A stretch of DNA of 64,000 nucleotides from Stenotrophomonas maltophilia (GCF_039555535.1 NZ_CP154630.1:4105001-4169000), one strand, 5' to 3'; shown: positions 25,226 to 34,340, numbered from the stretch's first letter. Numbers and translations are program-made. Notes: generated by a model from the sequence alone, not told the origin.

Positions 25226-27039
25226 GCAGAGGGACCTTGTTTGTCCGCGTCGATCGCGGGAGGCAGGTAGAAGTGGAAGGTGGCGCCGACGTCCGGTTCG
25301 GCCTCGGCCCAGATACGGCCGCCATGGCGGGTCAGCACGCGGCGCACGCTGGCCAGACCGATACCGGTACCGGGGTAGTCGCTGGCCTTGTGCAGGCGCT
25401 GGAACACGCCGAACAGTTTCCCGGCGTACGCCATGTCGAAGCCTGCACCATTGTCGCTGACCGTGAACTGATGACCGCCATCGGGCTGCGGCTGGTAGTC
25501 CACGCGGATCTTCGCCGGCTCGCGGTTGCCCGAATACTTCACTGCATTGCCGAGCAGGTTCAGCCAGACCTGGCGGATCATGTTCTCGTCGCCCACCACG
25601 ATCGGCAGCGGCGCGATGCTCCACTCCACCTGGTGCGCATGGCCGCTGTTCTCGGCCTCGGCCTGCAGGTTGGCATCGAGCATGGCGCGGGTATCGGCCA
25701 CCAGCGACTGCATGTCCACCGCCTGCTGGCGCATCGCCGCGCGGCCCAGCCGCGAGTAGACCAGAAGGTCGTCGATCAATGCCGCCATGCGCCGGGCCGA
25801 ACTGGAGATCACGTCCAGGTAGTGGCGGCTCTTGTCATCGGCCTGGTCGCCGAGGTGGCGCGACAGCTTGTCGGAGAAACCGGCCACGTGGCGCAACGGT
25901 GCACGCAGGTCGTGCGACACCGAGTAGCTGAAGGCCTCCAGCTCACGATTGACCTCCGATACCTGAGCGACCTTGCCTTCCAGCTGGCGGTTGAGCTCTT
26001 CAACGCGCAGCTGGACTGCACGTTGCATGGTGACATCGCTGACCGTCATCAGCACCACTTCGTCATCGGTATCGGGCAACGGCATGCGGCGCGCGTTCAG
26101 CAGCATGTAGCGCGCCATGCCATCGGCAGTGCGCTGTTCGTGCTCGAAATCCCACAGTTCGCGACCGCGCAGCAGCACGTCGGACAGGCGCTGGCGCACT
26201 ACGGCGTCCTTCCAGGCGCCGTCACCGACGGCTTCCAGCAACAGGCCATCGGCACGCTCGTCCTGAAGCCCGTACAACTCGGCGAAGGCCGGGTTATGCA
26301 GCTGCACGCGCAGGTCGCCGTCGAGCAGCACGATGGGTTCACGAACGGTCTGCAGCACCGAGGCGGCGCGTGCGGCCGAGCGCAGCGACTGCCGTTCGGC
26401 ATGCAGGCGGCGGCCGATCTGCCGCTGCAGCAGCCACAGCACGAGACCAAGCAGCGCCAGCTGCACCACCAGCGAACTCCACGACACCAGCTCGGTCTGC
26501 TTGCGCTGGCGCGCGGCCTGCTCGGCACGCAATGTCAGCAGTTTCTGCTCGCTGTCCTGCAGTTCTTCAACCAGTCCACGAATCGGGTAGCGCGTGCTGA
26601 GATCCTGCACCAGTTCGCGCTGGTCGCTGTTGGGCTCGGATCTGGCGAGCTCACGGGCAAGTGCCATGCGCCCTTCCAGCATCGATTCGATGCGGCCGAT
26701 CCGGATCAGCTGGTCGGGATTGTCGCGGGTCATCCGGCCCAGCTCCGCCAGGCGCCCGGGGATGTCGTTGGCCCTGGCCATACGCTCGCGCAGGCCCGGT
26801 GCGTCCACGCCCTTGGACAGGGTCAGCGCCGCCGACTCGACGTCACGCACATCGGCCTGCAGCTGCTGCAGGGCCACACTCACGGCCTGGGTATGGTTCA
26901 CCCAAGCCATCGCCTGATCGTTGTCCTGCTGCAGTTTGCGCAGGGTCAACCACGGCACCGCGATGATCGCGGCAGCCGCCAGTGCCAAGGCCGGCAACCG
27001 CCAGCGGTCCCAGATGTCGTCACTGAAAACCAGCGCCAT
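25222..27039 (-). CDS. CHASE3-PAS sensor histidine kinase
   Basis: 605 aa. First membrane helix about residues 15-33; extracytoplasmic helical CHASE3-type sensor to about 185; second helix about 190-208; PAS domain (SVLQTVREPIVLLDGDLRVQ onward, about 235-350); coiled linker; HisKA box SYSVSHDLRAPLRHV with phospho-acceptor His376; ATPase domain with VWLNLLGNAVKYS, SDNGAGFDM and GTGIGLASV. This architecture matches phytochrome-family kinases without the chromophore domain. First gene of a three-gene signalling operon; the stimulus is unknown. Confidence 0.92.
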   Translation of the reverse strand: MALVFSDDIWDRWRLPALALAAAAIIAVPWLTLRKLQQDNDQAMAWVNHTQAVSVALQQLQADVRDVESAALTLSKGVDAPGLRERMARANDIPGRLAELGRMTRDNPDQLIRIGRIESMLEGRMALARELARSEPNSDQRELVQDLSTRYPIRGLVEELQDSEQKLLTLRAEQAARQRKQTELVSWSSLVVQLALLGLVLWLLQRQIGRRLHAERQSLRSAARAASVLQTVREPIVLLDGDLRVQLHNPAFAELYGLQDERADGLLLEAVGDGAWKDAVVRQRLSDVLLRGRELWDFEHEQRTADGMARYMLLNARRMPLPDTDDEVVLMTVSDVTMQRAVQLRVEELNRQLEGKVAQVSEVNRELEAFSYSVSHDLRAPLRHVAGFSDKLSRHLGDQADDKSRHYLDVISSSARRMAALIDDLLVYSRLGRAAMRQQAVDMQSLVADTRAMLDANLQAEAENSGHAHQVEWSIAPLPIVVGDENMIRQVWLNLLGNAVKYSGNREPAKIRVDYQPQPDGGHQFTVSDNGAGFDMAYAGKLFGVFQRLHKASDYPGTGIGLASVRRVLTRHGGRIWAEAEPDVGATFHFYLPPAIDADKQGPSA

Positions 27040-27172
27040 AGTTCCTCTTCAGCACGGCCGCGGAGCGTCGGCCGGGACCTGCCCAGCTGCGGCGGAACCG
27101 GCAATATAGCGCAGGCGGTCACAACACTGGGCTTTCCGGCCCGGTTGGCTGAACGGGTTGGCAATCACACCT

Positions 27173-27263
27173 GTAGAGCCGGGCCCACGCTCGGCTCGAA
27201 CCCAAAGGCAGCCGAGCATGGGCTCGGCTCTACATGGCGGCGGGCGCCCCGCTTGGGGCGCCC
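27173..27263. repeat. Paired GTAG REP and adjacent GC hairpin
   Basis: 27173-27233 is an inverted pair of GTAG units with slightly diverged stems (GCCGGGCC in the left unit). Directly next to it, GGGCGCCCC (27242-27250) pairs with GGGGCGCCC (27255-27263), a hairpin placed 8 bases past the BON gene stop that probably ends its transcript. Confidence 0.8.
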
Positions 27264-27271
27264 GATAGGGC

Positions 27272-27655
27272 TCAGCGCTTGGCGGCAGCGCTGACCTTCA
27301 ACGCGGCAGCATCAACGCGGGTCACGCCCTTGATGCCCTTGGCGGTGGTGACCGCCTTGTCCTTCTCTGCCTGGGTGGCCACGGCACCGCTCAGGCTGAC
27401 CACGCCGTTCACCGTTTCCACCTTGATTTCGGTGCCCGGAACGTTGCTGCTGGCAAGCAGGTCGGCCTTCACCTTGGTGGTGATCCAAGTATCGGTCACC
27501 GGCTCGTTGGAATCGTGGCGATCAGCATGGGTCGCCGGATGCGCACTGGTCGGCGGGCTCTTTGCAGCCGGATCCTTGGCGAACGCGGCCGAGGAGGACA
27601 GCGCCAGGCCCAGCGTCAGGGCAGAAGCAATCAGCGTGCGGGTGGTATTGCTCAT
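27272..27655 (-). CDS. Periplasmic BON-domain protein (OsmY-like)
   Basis: 127 aa. Signal peptide ending at AFA (about 26), then a short low-complexity stretch with several His, then one BON domain (about 55-122: TDTWITTKVKADLLA, VETVNGVVSLSGAV, VTRVDAAALKV). BON proteins bind phospholipid or stabilise the envelope under osmotic stress. OsmY itself has two BON domains; this protein has one. Monocistronic. Confidence 0.88.
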   Translation of the reverse strand: MSNTTRTLIASALTLGLALSSSAAFAKDPAAKSPPTSAHPATHADRHDSNEPVTDTWITTKVKADLLASSNVPGTEIKVETVNGVVSLSGAVATQAEKDKAVTTAKGIKGVTRVDAAALKVSAAAKR

Positions 27656-27825
27656 CGTGTCGTACTCCTTCGGAATGTGCTGCCAGTCTGGACAAGCAGA
27701 CGTGGAGCAGGCGTGGCGTTGCGGTCATGCCGCCGTGAATCGGGGCATCGGCAACGACAACCGTTCAGCTTGGGCTCGTGACCCCGCGTCGTTTACCCTG
27801 CCCTTCCCACTCCCGAAGCTCTGTC

Positions 27826-28869
27826 ATGCGCCCCGACCTGCAACTGGCCCTGATCGGCTACGGCCTCGCCGGCCGTGTCTTCCACGCACCGCTGATCCAG
27901 CACACACCGGGCCTGGCACTGCACAGCATCGTCAGTTCGCAACGCGACACGCTGCTGCGCGCGTTCAGCGACGTGCACGTGCGTGCCACGCCGCAGGAGG
28001 TGTTCGACGATCCGGCCGTGGATGCCGTAGTGATCGCCACGCCGAATGAACAGCATGCGCCGCTGGCAATCGCGGCACTGGCTGCGGGCAAGCATGTGCT
28101 GGTCGACAAGCCGTTCGCGCTGGACGTGGCCGAAGCGGAAACGGTATTGGCTGCGGCACGCGATGCCGGACGCATCGCCACCGTGTTCCAGAACCGGCGC
28201 TTCGATGCCGACTTCCTCACGCTGCAGGCGCTGCTTGCGGACGGGACGCTGGGCGACATTGCCGAGTGCCATGCGCACTTCGATCGCTACCGTCCACAGG
28301 TACGCGACCGCTGGCGCGAACAGGATGGTCCCGGCAGTGGCCTGTGGTACGACCTGGGCCCGCACCTGCTGGACCAGATGCTGGTGCTGTTCGGCTGGCC
28401 CGAAGCGATCGACGCGGACCTGGCCGTGCAGCGCGATGGCGGCAGCGGCATCGATTACTTCCACGCCGTGCTGCACTACCCACGGCATCGCGCGATCGTG
28501 CATTCCGGTTCTCTGGTGGCAGCGCCCACACCACGCTTCAACGTGCATGGCAGCAAGGCCAGTTGGATCAAACATGGCCTGGATGTGCAGGAAGCGCAAC
28601 TGCGCCGTGGTGTTGCACCCGGTGCACCCGGCTGGGGCATCGACCCGCGGCATGGCGAGCTGGTGCGCTGCGACGCCGAAGACAACGTGCAGCGGACAAC
28701 GATCGACAACCTCCCGGGTGACTACCGGCGGTTGTATGCACAGTTCGCCGCGGCGATGCACGGCGACGGCGAAGCGACGGTCAGCGCGGTGCAGGCATTG
28801 CAGCTGATGCGGCTGCTGCAGGCTGGCATGGACAGCGCGCGCGAGGGGCGGCGGATGCAGTTGGGATGA
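27826..28869 (+). CDS. Gfo/Idh/MocA-family NAD(P)-dependent oxidoreductase
   Basis: 347 aa from the ATG at 27826, which gives the Rossmann start LQLALIGYGLAGRVFHAPL. VLVDKPFALDVAEAE corresponds to the EKP cofactor motif with Asp for Glu. The C-terminal half is the mixed beta sheet substrate domain. It resembles the YdgJ/scyllo-inositol dehydrogenase subgroup; the substrate (a sugar or cyclitol) cannot be fixed. The frame is open upstream to 27778, but the later ATG is the family start. Confidence 0.88.
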   Translation: MRPDLQLALIGYGLAGRVFHAPLIQHTPGLALHSIVSSQRDTLLRAFSDVHVRATPQEVFDDPAVDAVVIATPNEQHAPLAIAALAAGKHVLVDKPFALDVAEAETVLAAARDAGRIATVFQNRRFDADFLTLQALLADGTLGDIAECHAHFDRYRPQVRDRWREQDGPGSGLWYDLGPHLLDQMLVLFGWPEAIDADLAVQRDGGSGIDYFHAVLHYPRHRAIVHSGSLVAAPTPRFNVHGSKASWIKHGLDVQEAQLRRGVAPGAPGWGIDPRHGELVRCDAEDNVQRTTIDNLPGDYRRLYAQFAAAMHGDGEATVSAVQALQLMRLLQAGMDSAREGRRMQLG

Positions 28870-28942
28870 TCGGCAGGGCTGCGCCCTGCACCTGCCGAAT
28901 CAACGGCAACGGCAACGTCAAAAGCAAGCTATCCGTGAGATG

Positions 28943-29044
28943 GCGGGGTGGCTCAGGCCGCGGGGGACGGCGCAAGTACGTCCATGTAGCCTCGGTCGCG
29001 CCATCCCTGGCGCTCACGCCCCCGCAACCTGAGCCACCCCGCCT
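28943..29044. repeat. Large hairpin element, copy A (variable arms, shared core)
   Basis: Arms 28943-28958 and 29029-29044 are perfect 16-bp complements; GCGGGGG (28961-28967) pairs with CCCCCGC (29020-29026) inside. The core holds GCAAGTACGTCCATGTA (28973-28989), identical to 43613-43629 in copy B, and a small GCGCC-atccct-GGCGC hairpin. Confidence 0.75.
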
Positions 29045-29089
29045 TCGACAGTTTCCTGCGGGCTATTGGAACCTGCTGCTGTGGGTGGG

Positions 29090-29147
29090 TACCGACCGTT
29101 GGTCGGCACTGGATCGGATCTGGTAGGTGTCGACCTTGGTCGACACA
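29090..29147. repeat. Two GTGYCRACC-family palindromes
   Basis: 29090-29110: GT-ACCGACC-gt-TGGTCGGC-AC, imperfect. 29128-29147: GTGTCGACC-tt-GGTCGACAC, perfect. Same family as 3639-3658, 34583-34602, 38044-38064, 52716-52735 and the three at 56349-56463. Confidence 0.8.
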
Positions 29148-29160
29148 GTAATGGGTTGAT

Positions 29161-29199
29161 GGGTTCGGAGCCCTTTCCTACGGAAAGGGCTCCGAACCC
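29161..29199. terminator. 18-bp-arm hairpin at convergent gene ends
   Basis: Arms 29161-29178 and 29182-29199 pair perfectly around a 3-base loop. Homologous to 21816-21858 but with paired substitutions in both arms. It ends 11 bases before the gnd stop codon, so it probably terminates gnd and the oxidoreductase from opposite sides. Confidence 0.75.
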
Positions 29200-29209
29200 A
29201 CCGCAGTGC

Positions 29210-30115
29210 CTACGACTTCTTGATCGCGTGGCCGCCGAATTCATTGCGCATCGCCGACAGCAGGCGATCGGTGAACGAATTGGATTCGCGCGAACGCAGG
29301 CGCTCCAGCAGTGACAGGGTGATTACCGGTGCCGGCACATCAAGTGCGATCGCTTCGGCCACGGTCCAGCGGCCTTCGCCGGAATCCTCCACGTATGGCG
29401 CGATGCCATCCAGCGAGGGATTGCGCTTGAGCGCTTCGGTGCTCAGGTCCAGCAGCCAGGAACGCACCACGCTGCCGTGGCGCCACACCTCGGCCACCTG
29501 CGCCAGGTCCAGCTCCATCTCCTGCTTGCGCTCCATCAGCGCGAAGCCTTCGGCATAGGCCTGCATCATTCCGTACTCGATGCCGTTGTGGACCATCTTG
29601 GTGAAGTGGCCGGCGCCAGACGGTCCGACACGTGCCCAGCCGCGATCTTCGGCCGGTGCCAGCGTGCGCAGCAGCGGTGTGATCTGCTCCACCACCGGCG
29701 CTTCGCCACCGACCATCAGGCTGTAGCCTTCCTGCAAGCCCCACACGCCACCGCTGGTGCCGCAGTCCACGTAGCCCAGGTCATCCTCGGCCAGCGCCTT
29801 GGCGCGGCGGATCGAGTCCTGGTAGTTGGAGTTGCCGCCGTCGATGACGATGTCACCCTCGGCCAGGTGCGGGGTCAGTTGGCCCAGGGTCTGGTCGACG
29901 GTTTCGCCGGCCGGCACCATCAGCCACACCACGCGTGGCACCGGCAGCGCGGCAACCGCGGCGGCCAGCGAATCAACCACCTCCAGGCCAGCCTCGGCGG
30001 CGCGCTGGCGGGCGCCTTCGCCCGGGTCGTAGCCGACCACGCGGTGGCCGCCGCGATGCAGGCGCTGGGCCATGTTGGCGCCCATGCGGCCGAGGCCGAT
30101 CATTGCAATATCCAT
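29210..30115 (-). CDS. gnd: 6-phosphogluconate dehydrogenase, short (GndA/YqeC) type
   Basis: 301 aa. Rossmann start MDIAMIGLGRMGANM; YVDCGTSGGVWGL binds substrate; KMVHNGIEYGMMQAYAEGF carries the catalytic Lys and ligand residues. At 301 aa it lacks the C-terminal tail of the roughly 470-aa E. coli Gnd. It belongs to the short decarboxylating class, often NAD-dependent, that yields ribulose-5-P. It lies 10 bases after the secreted unknown protein gene on the same strand. Confidence 0.93.
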   Translation of the reverse strand: MDIAMIGLGRMGANMAQRLHRGGHRVVGYDPGEGARQRAAEAGLEVVDSLAAAVAALPVPRVVWLMVPAGETVDQTLGQLTPHLAEGDIVIDGGNSNYQDSIRRAKALAEDDLGYVDCGTSGGVWGLQEGYSLMVGGEAPVVEQITPLLRTLAPAEDRGWARVGPSGAGHFTKMVHNGIEYGMMQAYAEGFALMERKQEMELDLAQVAEVWRHGSVVRSWLLDLSTEALKRNPSLDGIAPYVEDSGEGRWTVAEAIALDVPAPVITLSLLERLRSRESNSFTDRLLSAMRNEFGGHAIKKS

Positions 30116-30125
30116 TGTTTCACCT

Positions 30126-31382
30126 TCAGTTGGGGTCTAGGGTCAGGCTGCCTGGCCTGCCGGTAGCCGCGCAGTGACGCAGCTGCGCCTCGCGCCAACG
30201 CCGGTAGAGCGTGGTATGCAGATTGTGCACTGCCAGGTCGATCGAAAACGGAGTTCTCGGGTTGCGGTCGAGCAGGCGGGCGATGTGGTAGCCGATGGGA
30301 CGTATACCGCGTGGGTGCACATAGATCACGAACTGCTGGTAGAACGGATCGTCCAGCAGCTGGTCCATGCGTGCCAGCGTGGCGTGGTAGCGCGGTTCCA
30401 GCCGTGCACGAAGGTCCGGATCGCGCTCGAACAGCAGGCGCTCGAAGTAGCGCTGGCCGATACGCGGGATGTCCTGCGCGAGTTTCCATAGTTCGACATT
30501 GCGCTGGTCGTACCAGGCCAGGCCGCCGTGCGCAGCCAGGGCCTGCGCGGCCTCCTCGCCCACCGACACCACCACGAAGTTCTCGGCCTGGTTGCTCAGG
30601 TCGTCCAGCGTGCCCTTGTCGTACACATGTTCGATGAAACCAGGCACGCCGACGAAGGCCTGCCGGCCCATCGCCGATGTGCGTATCGCCTTGCCATCGG
30701 CGAAGAGATCACCCGCATGTGCGCCGAGCAGGATGCTGTCGGTCTCGTGCAATGCGAGGAAGGTGCCGATCGACAGTTCGTCTGCGGCGAATTCAGCATC
30801 GAATGCCGTGTCGCCATACAGTTCGCGCTGGGTGGCCAATTGAGCGACCTGGCGACCGACCCCGCATTCGGCGCGCACATTGCCGCTGTAGAACGCCTGC
30901 AGCGCCTGGCTGTTGCCCGCAGTGGGCGCGAAACCACGGCCGAAGCTTCGCGTGCGCTGCCAACCTTGCACCTGTGCGCCGTGCAGACCGAAGCCGATCC
31001 AACCGAGCTGCAGGCCAGAGAAACGGAATCCTGGATTGCCCTGCAGTGCACTAGCGGCACGTTGCGTGGCGGCGCCCAGTTGGAAGGCGTAGGCGCAAAC
31101 CGTAGCTGGATCGTCCAGCACCTGCTGCAGCAACGCCTTGCGCGCTACAGCGGGCATGTCCACCGGCCATTGCACGCGCAGATCGCCCGCCGCCTGTGCC
31201 TCCGGCAGCGACGCGCGCGTGCACACAGGACCACCATGCACCTGCGGTGCACTGATCGCGCGTGCTTCGAAGTGCCAGCCCAGGCGCTGCAGCAGCCCTT
31301 GTGTACAGTCCAGCGGCGTGGCTGTCGCGCCCAGCGCAGGCAGCAGCAGGGCCACGGCCATCCATCTACCGCGCACAATCAA
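30126..31382 (-). CDS. Exported protein of unknown function (418 aa)
   Basis: Signal peptide ends near ALGATA (about 22). The mature protein has several Cys (about positions 25, 54, 93, 182), an RAECGVGRQVAQLATQ segment followed by ALHETDSILLGAHAGDLFADG, and a His-rich C-terminal third (HPRGIRPIGYHIARLL, FSIDLAVHNLHTTLYRRW). I do not recognise a family. The Cys-then-acidic order recalls secreted transglutaminase-like enzymes, but I would not assign that. Its ATG overlaps the stop of the DUF2242 lipoprotein by 4 bases, suggesting the two envelope proteins work together. Confidence 0.7.
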   Translation of the reverse strand: MIVRGRWMAVALLLPALGATATPLDCTQGLLQRLGWHFEARAISAPQVHGGPVCTRASLPEAQAAGDLRVQWPVDMPAVARKALLQQVLDDPATVCAYAFQLGAATQRAASALQGNPGFRFSGLQLGWIGFGLHGAQVQGWQRTRSFGRGFAPTAGNSQALQAFYSGNVRAECGVGRQVAQLATQRELYGDTAFDAEFAADELSIGTFLALHETDSILLGAHAGDLFADGKAIRTSAMGRQAFVGVPGFIEHVYDKGTLDDLSNQAENFVVVSVGEEAAQALAAHGGLAWYDQRNVELWKLAQDIPRIGQRYFERLLFERDPDLRARLEPRYHATLARMDQLLDDPFYQQFVIYVHPRGIRPIGYHIARLLDRNPRTPFSIDLAVHNLHTTLYRRWREAQLRHCAATGRPGSLTLDPN

Positions 31383-31969
31383 CCCTGGTCCGTGCTGGCC
31401 GGTGGGGGTTCGGGAGTTGCAGACGCGGGAGGCGCAGGCGTGCCGGTGTCCGATGGCAGGTACTGTTGCAGGCGCTGGAAGAAGCGGCGATAGAACTCGG
31501 CATCGGTGACCGTGCTGCTGGCCACCTTCACCAGCGAGTCGTCGTTGCTGCCGAACGGCAGCGACACCGAACCCAACGCGCCAACACCGACGCTGGCCGA
31601 AGTCGGACTCTTCTTCAACGCATAGCGATCCTGCACGGCACTGACGAATACCAGCGTCTGGTTCCCCCGTGGTGCGCAGGAAATGCGCAGCACCAGCTGC
31701 TCATGGTCGTCCTCGCGCGGCTGGAAATTCTTGTTGCCTTCCACCTGCGCCGTGTCGGAACGGGCGATGGCATAGCCCTGGCTGAGCAGGGTGCGCCGCG
31801 CAGCCTCGCACTCATCCCCCGGGCGACCATTGACGGTGCGCGAGAAGGTATCGCTGGAATCAAAGGATTCGCGCAGCAGCGTGCTGTCTGCGGCACGACC
31901 ACCACAGGCCGACAGGATCAGGGCGCCGGACAGCGCCACGGCAACGCTGGAAAGACGGGAGGCCCGCAT
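31379..31969 (-). CDS. DUF2242-type lipoprotein
   Basis: 196 aa. Lipobox ILSACGG puts the acylated Cys near residue 22. The conserved part (about 30-170) includes FDSSDTFSRTVNGRPGDECEAARR and DAEFYRRFFQRLQQYL, which I recognise as the DUF2242 pattern. A Pro/Ala tail ends the protein. I chose 31969 because it places the lipobox correctly. Translationally coupled to the next gene. Function unknown; probably outer-membrane anchored. Confidence 0.82.
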   Translation of the reverse strand: MRASRLSSVAVALSGALILSACGGRAADSTLLRESFDSSDTFSRTVNGRPGDECEAARRTLLSQGYAIARSDTAQVEGNKNFQPREDDHEQLVLRISCAPRGNQTLVFVSAVQDRYALKKSPTSASVGVGALGSVSLPFGSNDDSLVKVASSTVTDAEFYRRFFQRLQQYLPSDTGTPAPPASATPEPPPASTDQG

Positions 31970-32062
31970 GGGTACTCCTGCGAGGACGGTACCGCCAAGG
32001 GTAGTCCCGCCACCGTGTGCGGCAGGTCGACAACACCGCCCACGTTGTTCCCGGTTCATGCG

Positions 32063-32139
32063 CCGGTAGCGCCGGGCATGGCCCGGCGCTACCGGGATCA
32101 GGTCCCCATACGAAGAGGGGCCGGCAATGCCGGCCCCTC
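32063..32139. terminator. Tandem hairpins downstream of prc
   Basis: 32063-32095 is a perfect 15-bp-arm palindrome around ATG (CCGGTAGCGCCGGGC and its complement), a GTAG-type repeat variant. 32115-32139 has arms GAGGGGCCGGC/GCCGGCCCCTC around AAT, 24 bases past the prc stop, and is the probable prc terminator despite a weak U tract. Confidence 0.75.
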
Positions 32140-32162
32140 GGGTATACACGCGTCCTGCCGGC

Positions 32163-34340
32163 TCAGTCAGCCCAGCGGCCGGCACCGGTGGACTGCGGCA
32201 GCACCTGCGCCGACAGCGGGCGGTCGTTGGCCAGCAGGTTCACCGCGTCGGCCAGGATCGAGGCCGACTCGCGCAGCAGCGGGTCCGGGCGCTTCTCGGC
32301 AGCCTTCTCGCGCGCGGCATCCTTGACGATGTCGCGCTCGTTGCCGGTCAGGCCGTCGTCGTTGCTGTCATCGGCCAGCGGGTCCAGGGCCAGGCCCAGT
32401 TCCTTGCGCATCGCCTGGCGCTCCTTGCGCTGGGTGTCCTGGCGCTCACGCTCGGCGCGGCGGGTGGCCTCGTTGAGCGAGATGTACTTCTTCGCGGCCT
32501 CGGTGCGGAACTGCTGGACGTCCTCGTTCCACCACTGGAATTCCTTGTCGGCGGCAATGCGCGCGTCATGGCGGGTTTCCAGCTTCGGCAGCAGCGGCGC
32601 GAAATTGCCGTACTGGGTGTGCGGCACGGCAGCGATGCGGGTCCACGGCAGCGCGTTGTCGTAGGTGCTCTCGCCGAACTCGGTGGCATCGACGCTGGCC
32701 GGGAAGGCCAGATCCGGCACCACACCCTTGTGCTGGGTGCTGCTGCCGCTGATGCGGAAGAACTGGGCGATGGTCAGCTTGACCTGGCCGAAGCGCTGGG
32801 TCTCGCCACTCGGCCAGCGATCCAGGTCGACGATGTTCTGCACGGTGCCCTTGCCGAAGCTGGTCTCACCGATCACCAGGCCACGGCCGTAGTCCTGGAT
32901 GGCACCGGCGAAGATCTCCGAGGCCGAGGCCGAACCGCGGTTGATCAGCACCGCCAGCGGGCCGTCCCACGCCACGCCCTGGTTGCGGTCGCTGTTGACG
33001 GTGACGCGGCCACCGGACTCACGCACCTGCACCACGGGGCCCTGCTCGATGAACAGGCCGGTCAGTTCGATCGCCTCATCCAGCGAACCACCACCGTTGT
33101 TGCGCAGGTCCAGCACCACGCCATCCAGCTTGTCGTTCTTGAAACCGGCCAGCAGCTTGGCCACGTCACGGGTCGCCGAGGCATAGTCGGCCGCATTGCG
33201 GCGACGGCCTTCGAAGTCCTGGTAGAAGGTCGGCAGCTTGATCACGCCGATCTTGCGCGCCGGTTCGCCATTGGCGGCCGGAATGGTCATGGTCTCGCCC
33301 TTGGCAGCCTGTTCGGCCAGGCGCACCTTCTGGCGGGTCAGCACCAGCGTGTGGTGCTTGCCGTCGGCACCCTCGGCGGCCGGGATGAACTCCAGCTTGA
33401 CCTGGGTATCCTTGGCGCCGCGGATCTTGGCCACGACATCGTCGATGCGCCAGCCGATCACGTCCTCGACCAGGCCGGACTTGCCCTGGCCAACGCCGAC
33501 GATACGGTCACCCGGTTTCAACGTGCCGTCTACCGCCGCCGGGCCACCGGCGATGATCTCGCGGATCACCACCACGTCGTCCTGGCGCTGCAGCTGCGCG
33601 CCAATGCCTTCCAGCGACAGCGACATCGCCTGGTTGAAGTTCTCGGCGGTGCGCGGGGTGAAGTAATCGGTGTGCGGATCGACCGCACTGGTGTACGAAT
33701 TCATGAAGAACTGGAAGACGTCCTCGCCCTTCAGTTCATTGACCGACTTTTCCAGCGTGGCGTATCGCTTGTCCAGCGTCTTGCGGATGTCATCCGGCTT
33801 CTTGCCGGCCAGCTTCAGGCGCAGCCAGTCGTTCTTGACCGACTTGCGCCACAGCTCATCCAGCTCGGCACTGCTGGCCGCCCACGGCACCTTCTTGCGG
33901 TCGTACTCGAAGCGTTCGTCGGTGGTGAAGTCCGGCTCCTGCTTGAGCAGCTTGCGCGCATAGGCCACGCGCTCCCCGACGCGCTGCTTGTAGACGGCGA
34001 ACACCTGGAACGCCGGCTCCAGCTCGCCACCACGGATGGCCGAGGAGATGTTGGCCTCGAACGGTGCGAAGCGCGCCACATCGGCCTGGGTGAAGTACTG
34101 CTTGCCGCCGTCCAGCGTTTCCAGATAGCGCTTGAACACGTCCTTGGAGGTGGCCTCGTCCAGCGCCCGAGGGCGGTAGGCGTAGCGGCTGTCGGACAGC
34201 AGGCCGTACACCAGCTTGGAGGTGGTCACCTGATCGGCGGTTGCCGCGGCGGGCAATGCCGGCGAGTCGGCCTTGGCCGCCAACGCCAGCGGCGCGACCA
34301 GCGCCAGGGCCATCAGGAATGCGGGGGCTTTGAATTTCAT
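32163..34340 (-). CDS. prc: Tail-specific periplasmic protease Prc (S41)
   Basis: 725 aa, near the 682-aa E. coli Prc. Signal peptide ends near LALA; N-terminal helical lid; PDZ domain (GIGAQLQRQDDVVVIREI region); protease core LDLRNNGGGSLDEA; and INRGSASASEIFAG followed by GETSFGKGTVQ. The nucleophile is the Ser two residues before the SE of SASE, with the general-base Lys 25 residues later, as in Ser452/Lys477 of E. coli. It trims C-termini of envelope proteins, including penicillin-binding proteins and peptidoglycan hydrolases. Confidence 0.95.
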   Translation of the reverse strand: MKFKAPAFLMALALVAPLALAAKADSPALPAAATADQVTTSKLVYGLLSDSRYAYRPRALDEATSKDVFKRYLETLDGGKQYFTQADVARFAPFEANISSAIRGGELEPAFQVFAVYKQRVGERVAYARKLLKQEPDFTTDERFEYDRKKVPWAASSAELDELWRKSVKNDWLRLKLAGKKPDDIRKTLDKRYATLEKSVNELKGEDVFQFFMNSYTSAVDPHTDYFTPRTAENFNQAMSLSLEGIGAQLQRQDDVVVIREIIAGGPAAVDGTLKPGDRIVGVGQGKSGLVEDVIGWRIDDVVAKIRGAKDTQVKLEFIPAAEGADGKHHTLVLTRQKVRLAEQAAKGETMTIPAANGEPARKIGVIKLPTFYQDFEGRRRNAADYASATRDVAKLLAGFKNDKLDGVVLDLRNNGGGSLDEAIELTGLFIEQGPVVQVRESGGRVTVNSDRNQGVAWDGPLAVLINRGSASASEIFAGAIQDYGRGLVIGETSFGKGTVQNIVDLDRWPSGETQRFGQVKLTIAQFFRISGSSTQHKGVVPDLAFPASVDATEFGESTYDNALPWTRIAAVPHTQYGNFAPLLPKLETRHDARIAADKEFQWWNEDVQQFRTEAAKKYISLNEATRRAERERQDTQRKERQAMRKELGLALDPLADDSNDDGLTGNERDIVKDAAREKAAEKRPDPLLRESASILADAVNLLANDRPLSAQVLPQSTGAGRWAD

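Larger units (their letters stand above)
28870..29209. other. Gene-free, repeat-rich junction of two convergent genes
   Basis: 340 bp with no gene. From left to right it holds a large hairpin element (28943-29044), a GTACCGACC-type palindrome (29090-29110), a perfect GTGTCGACC palindrome (29128-29147) and an 18-bp-arm hairpin (29161-29199). Nearly all of it is inverted repeat. Confidence 0.8.
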
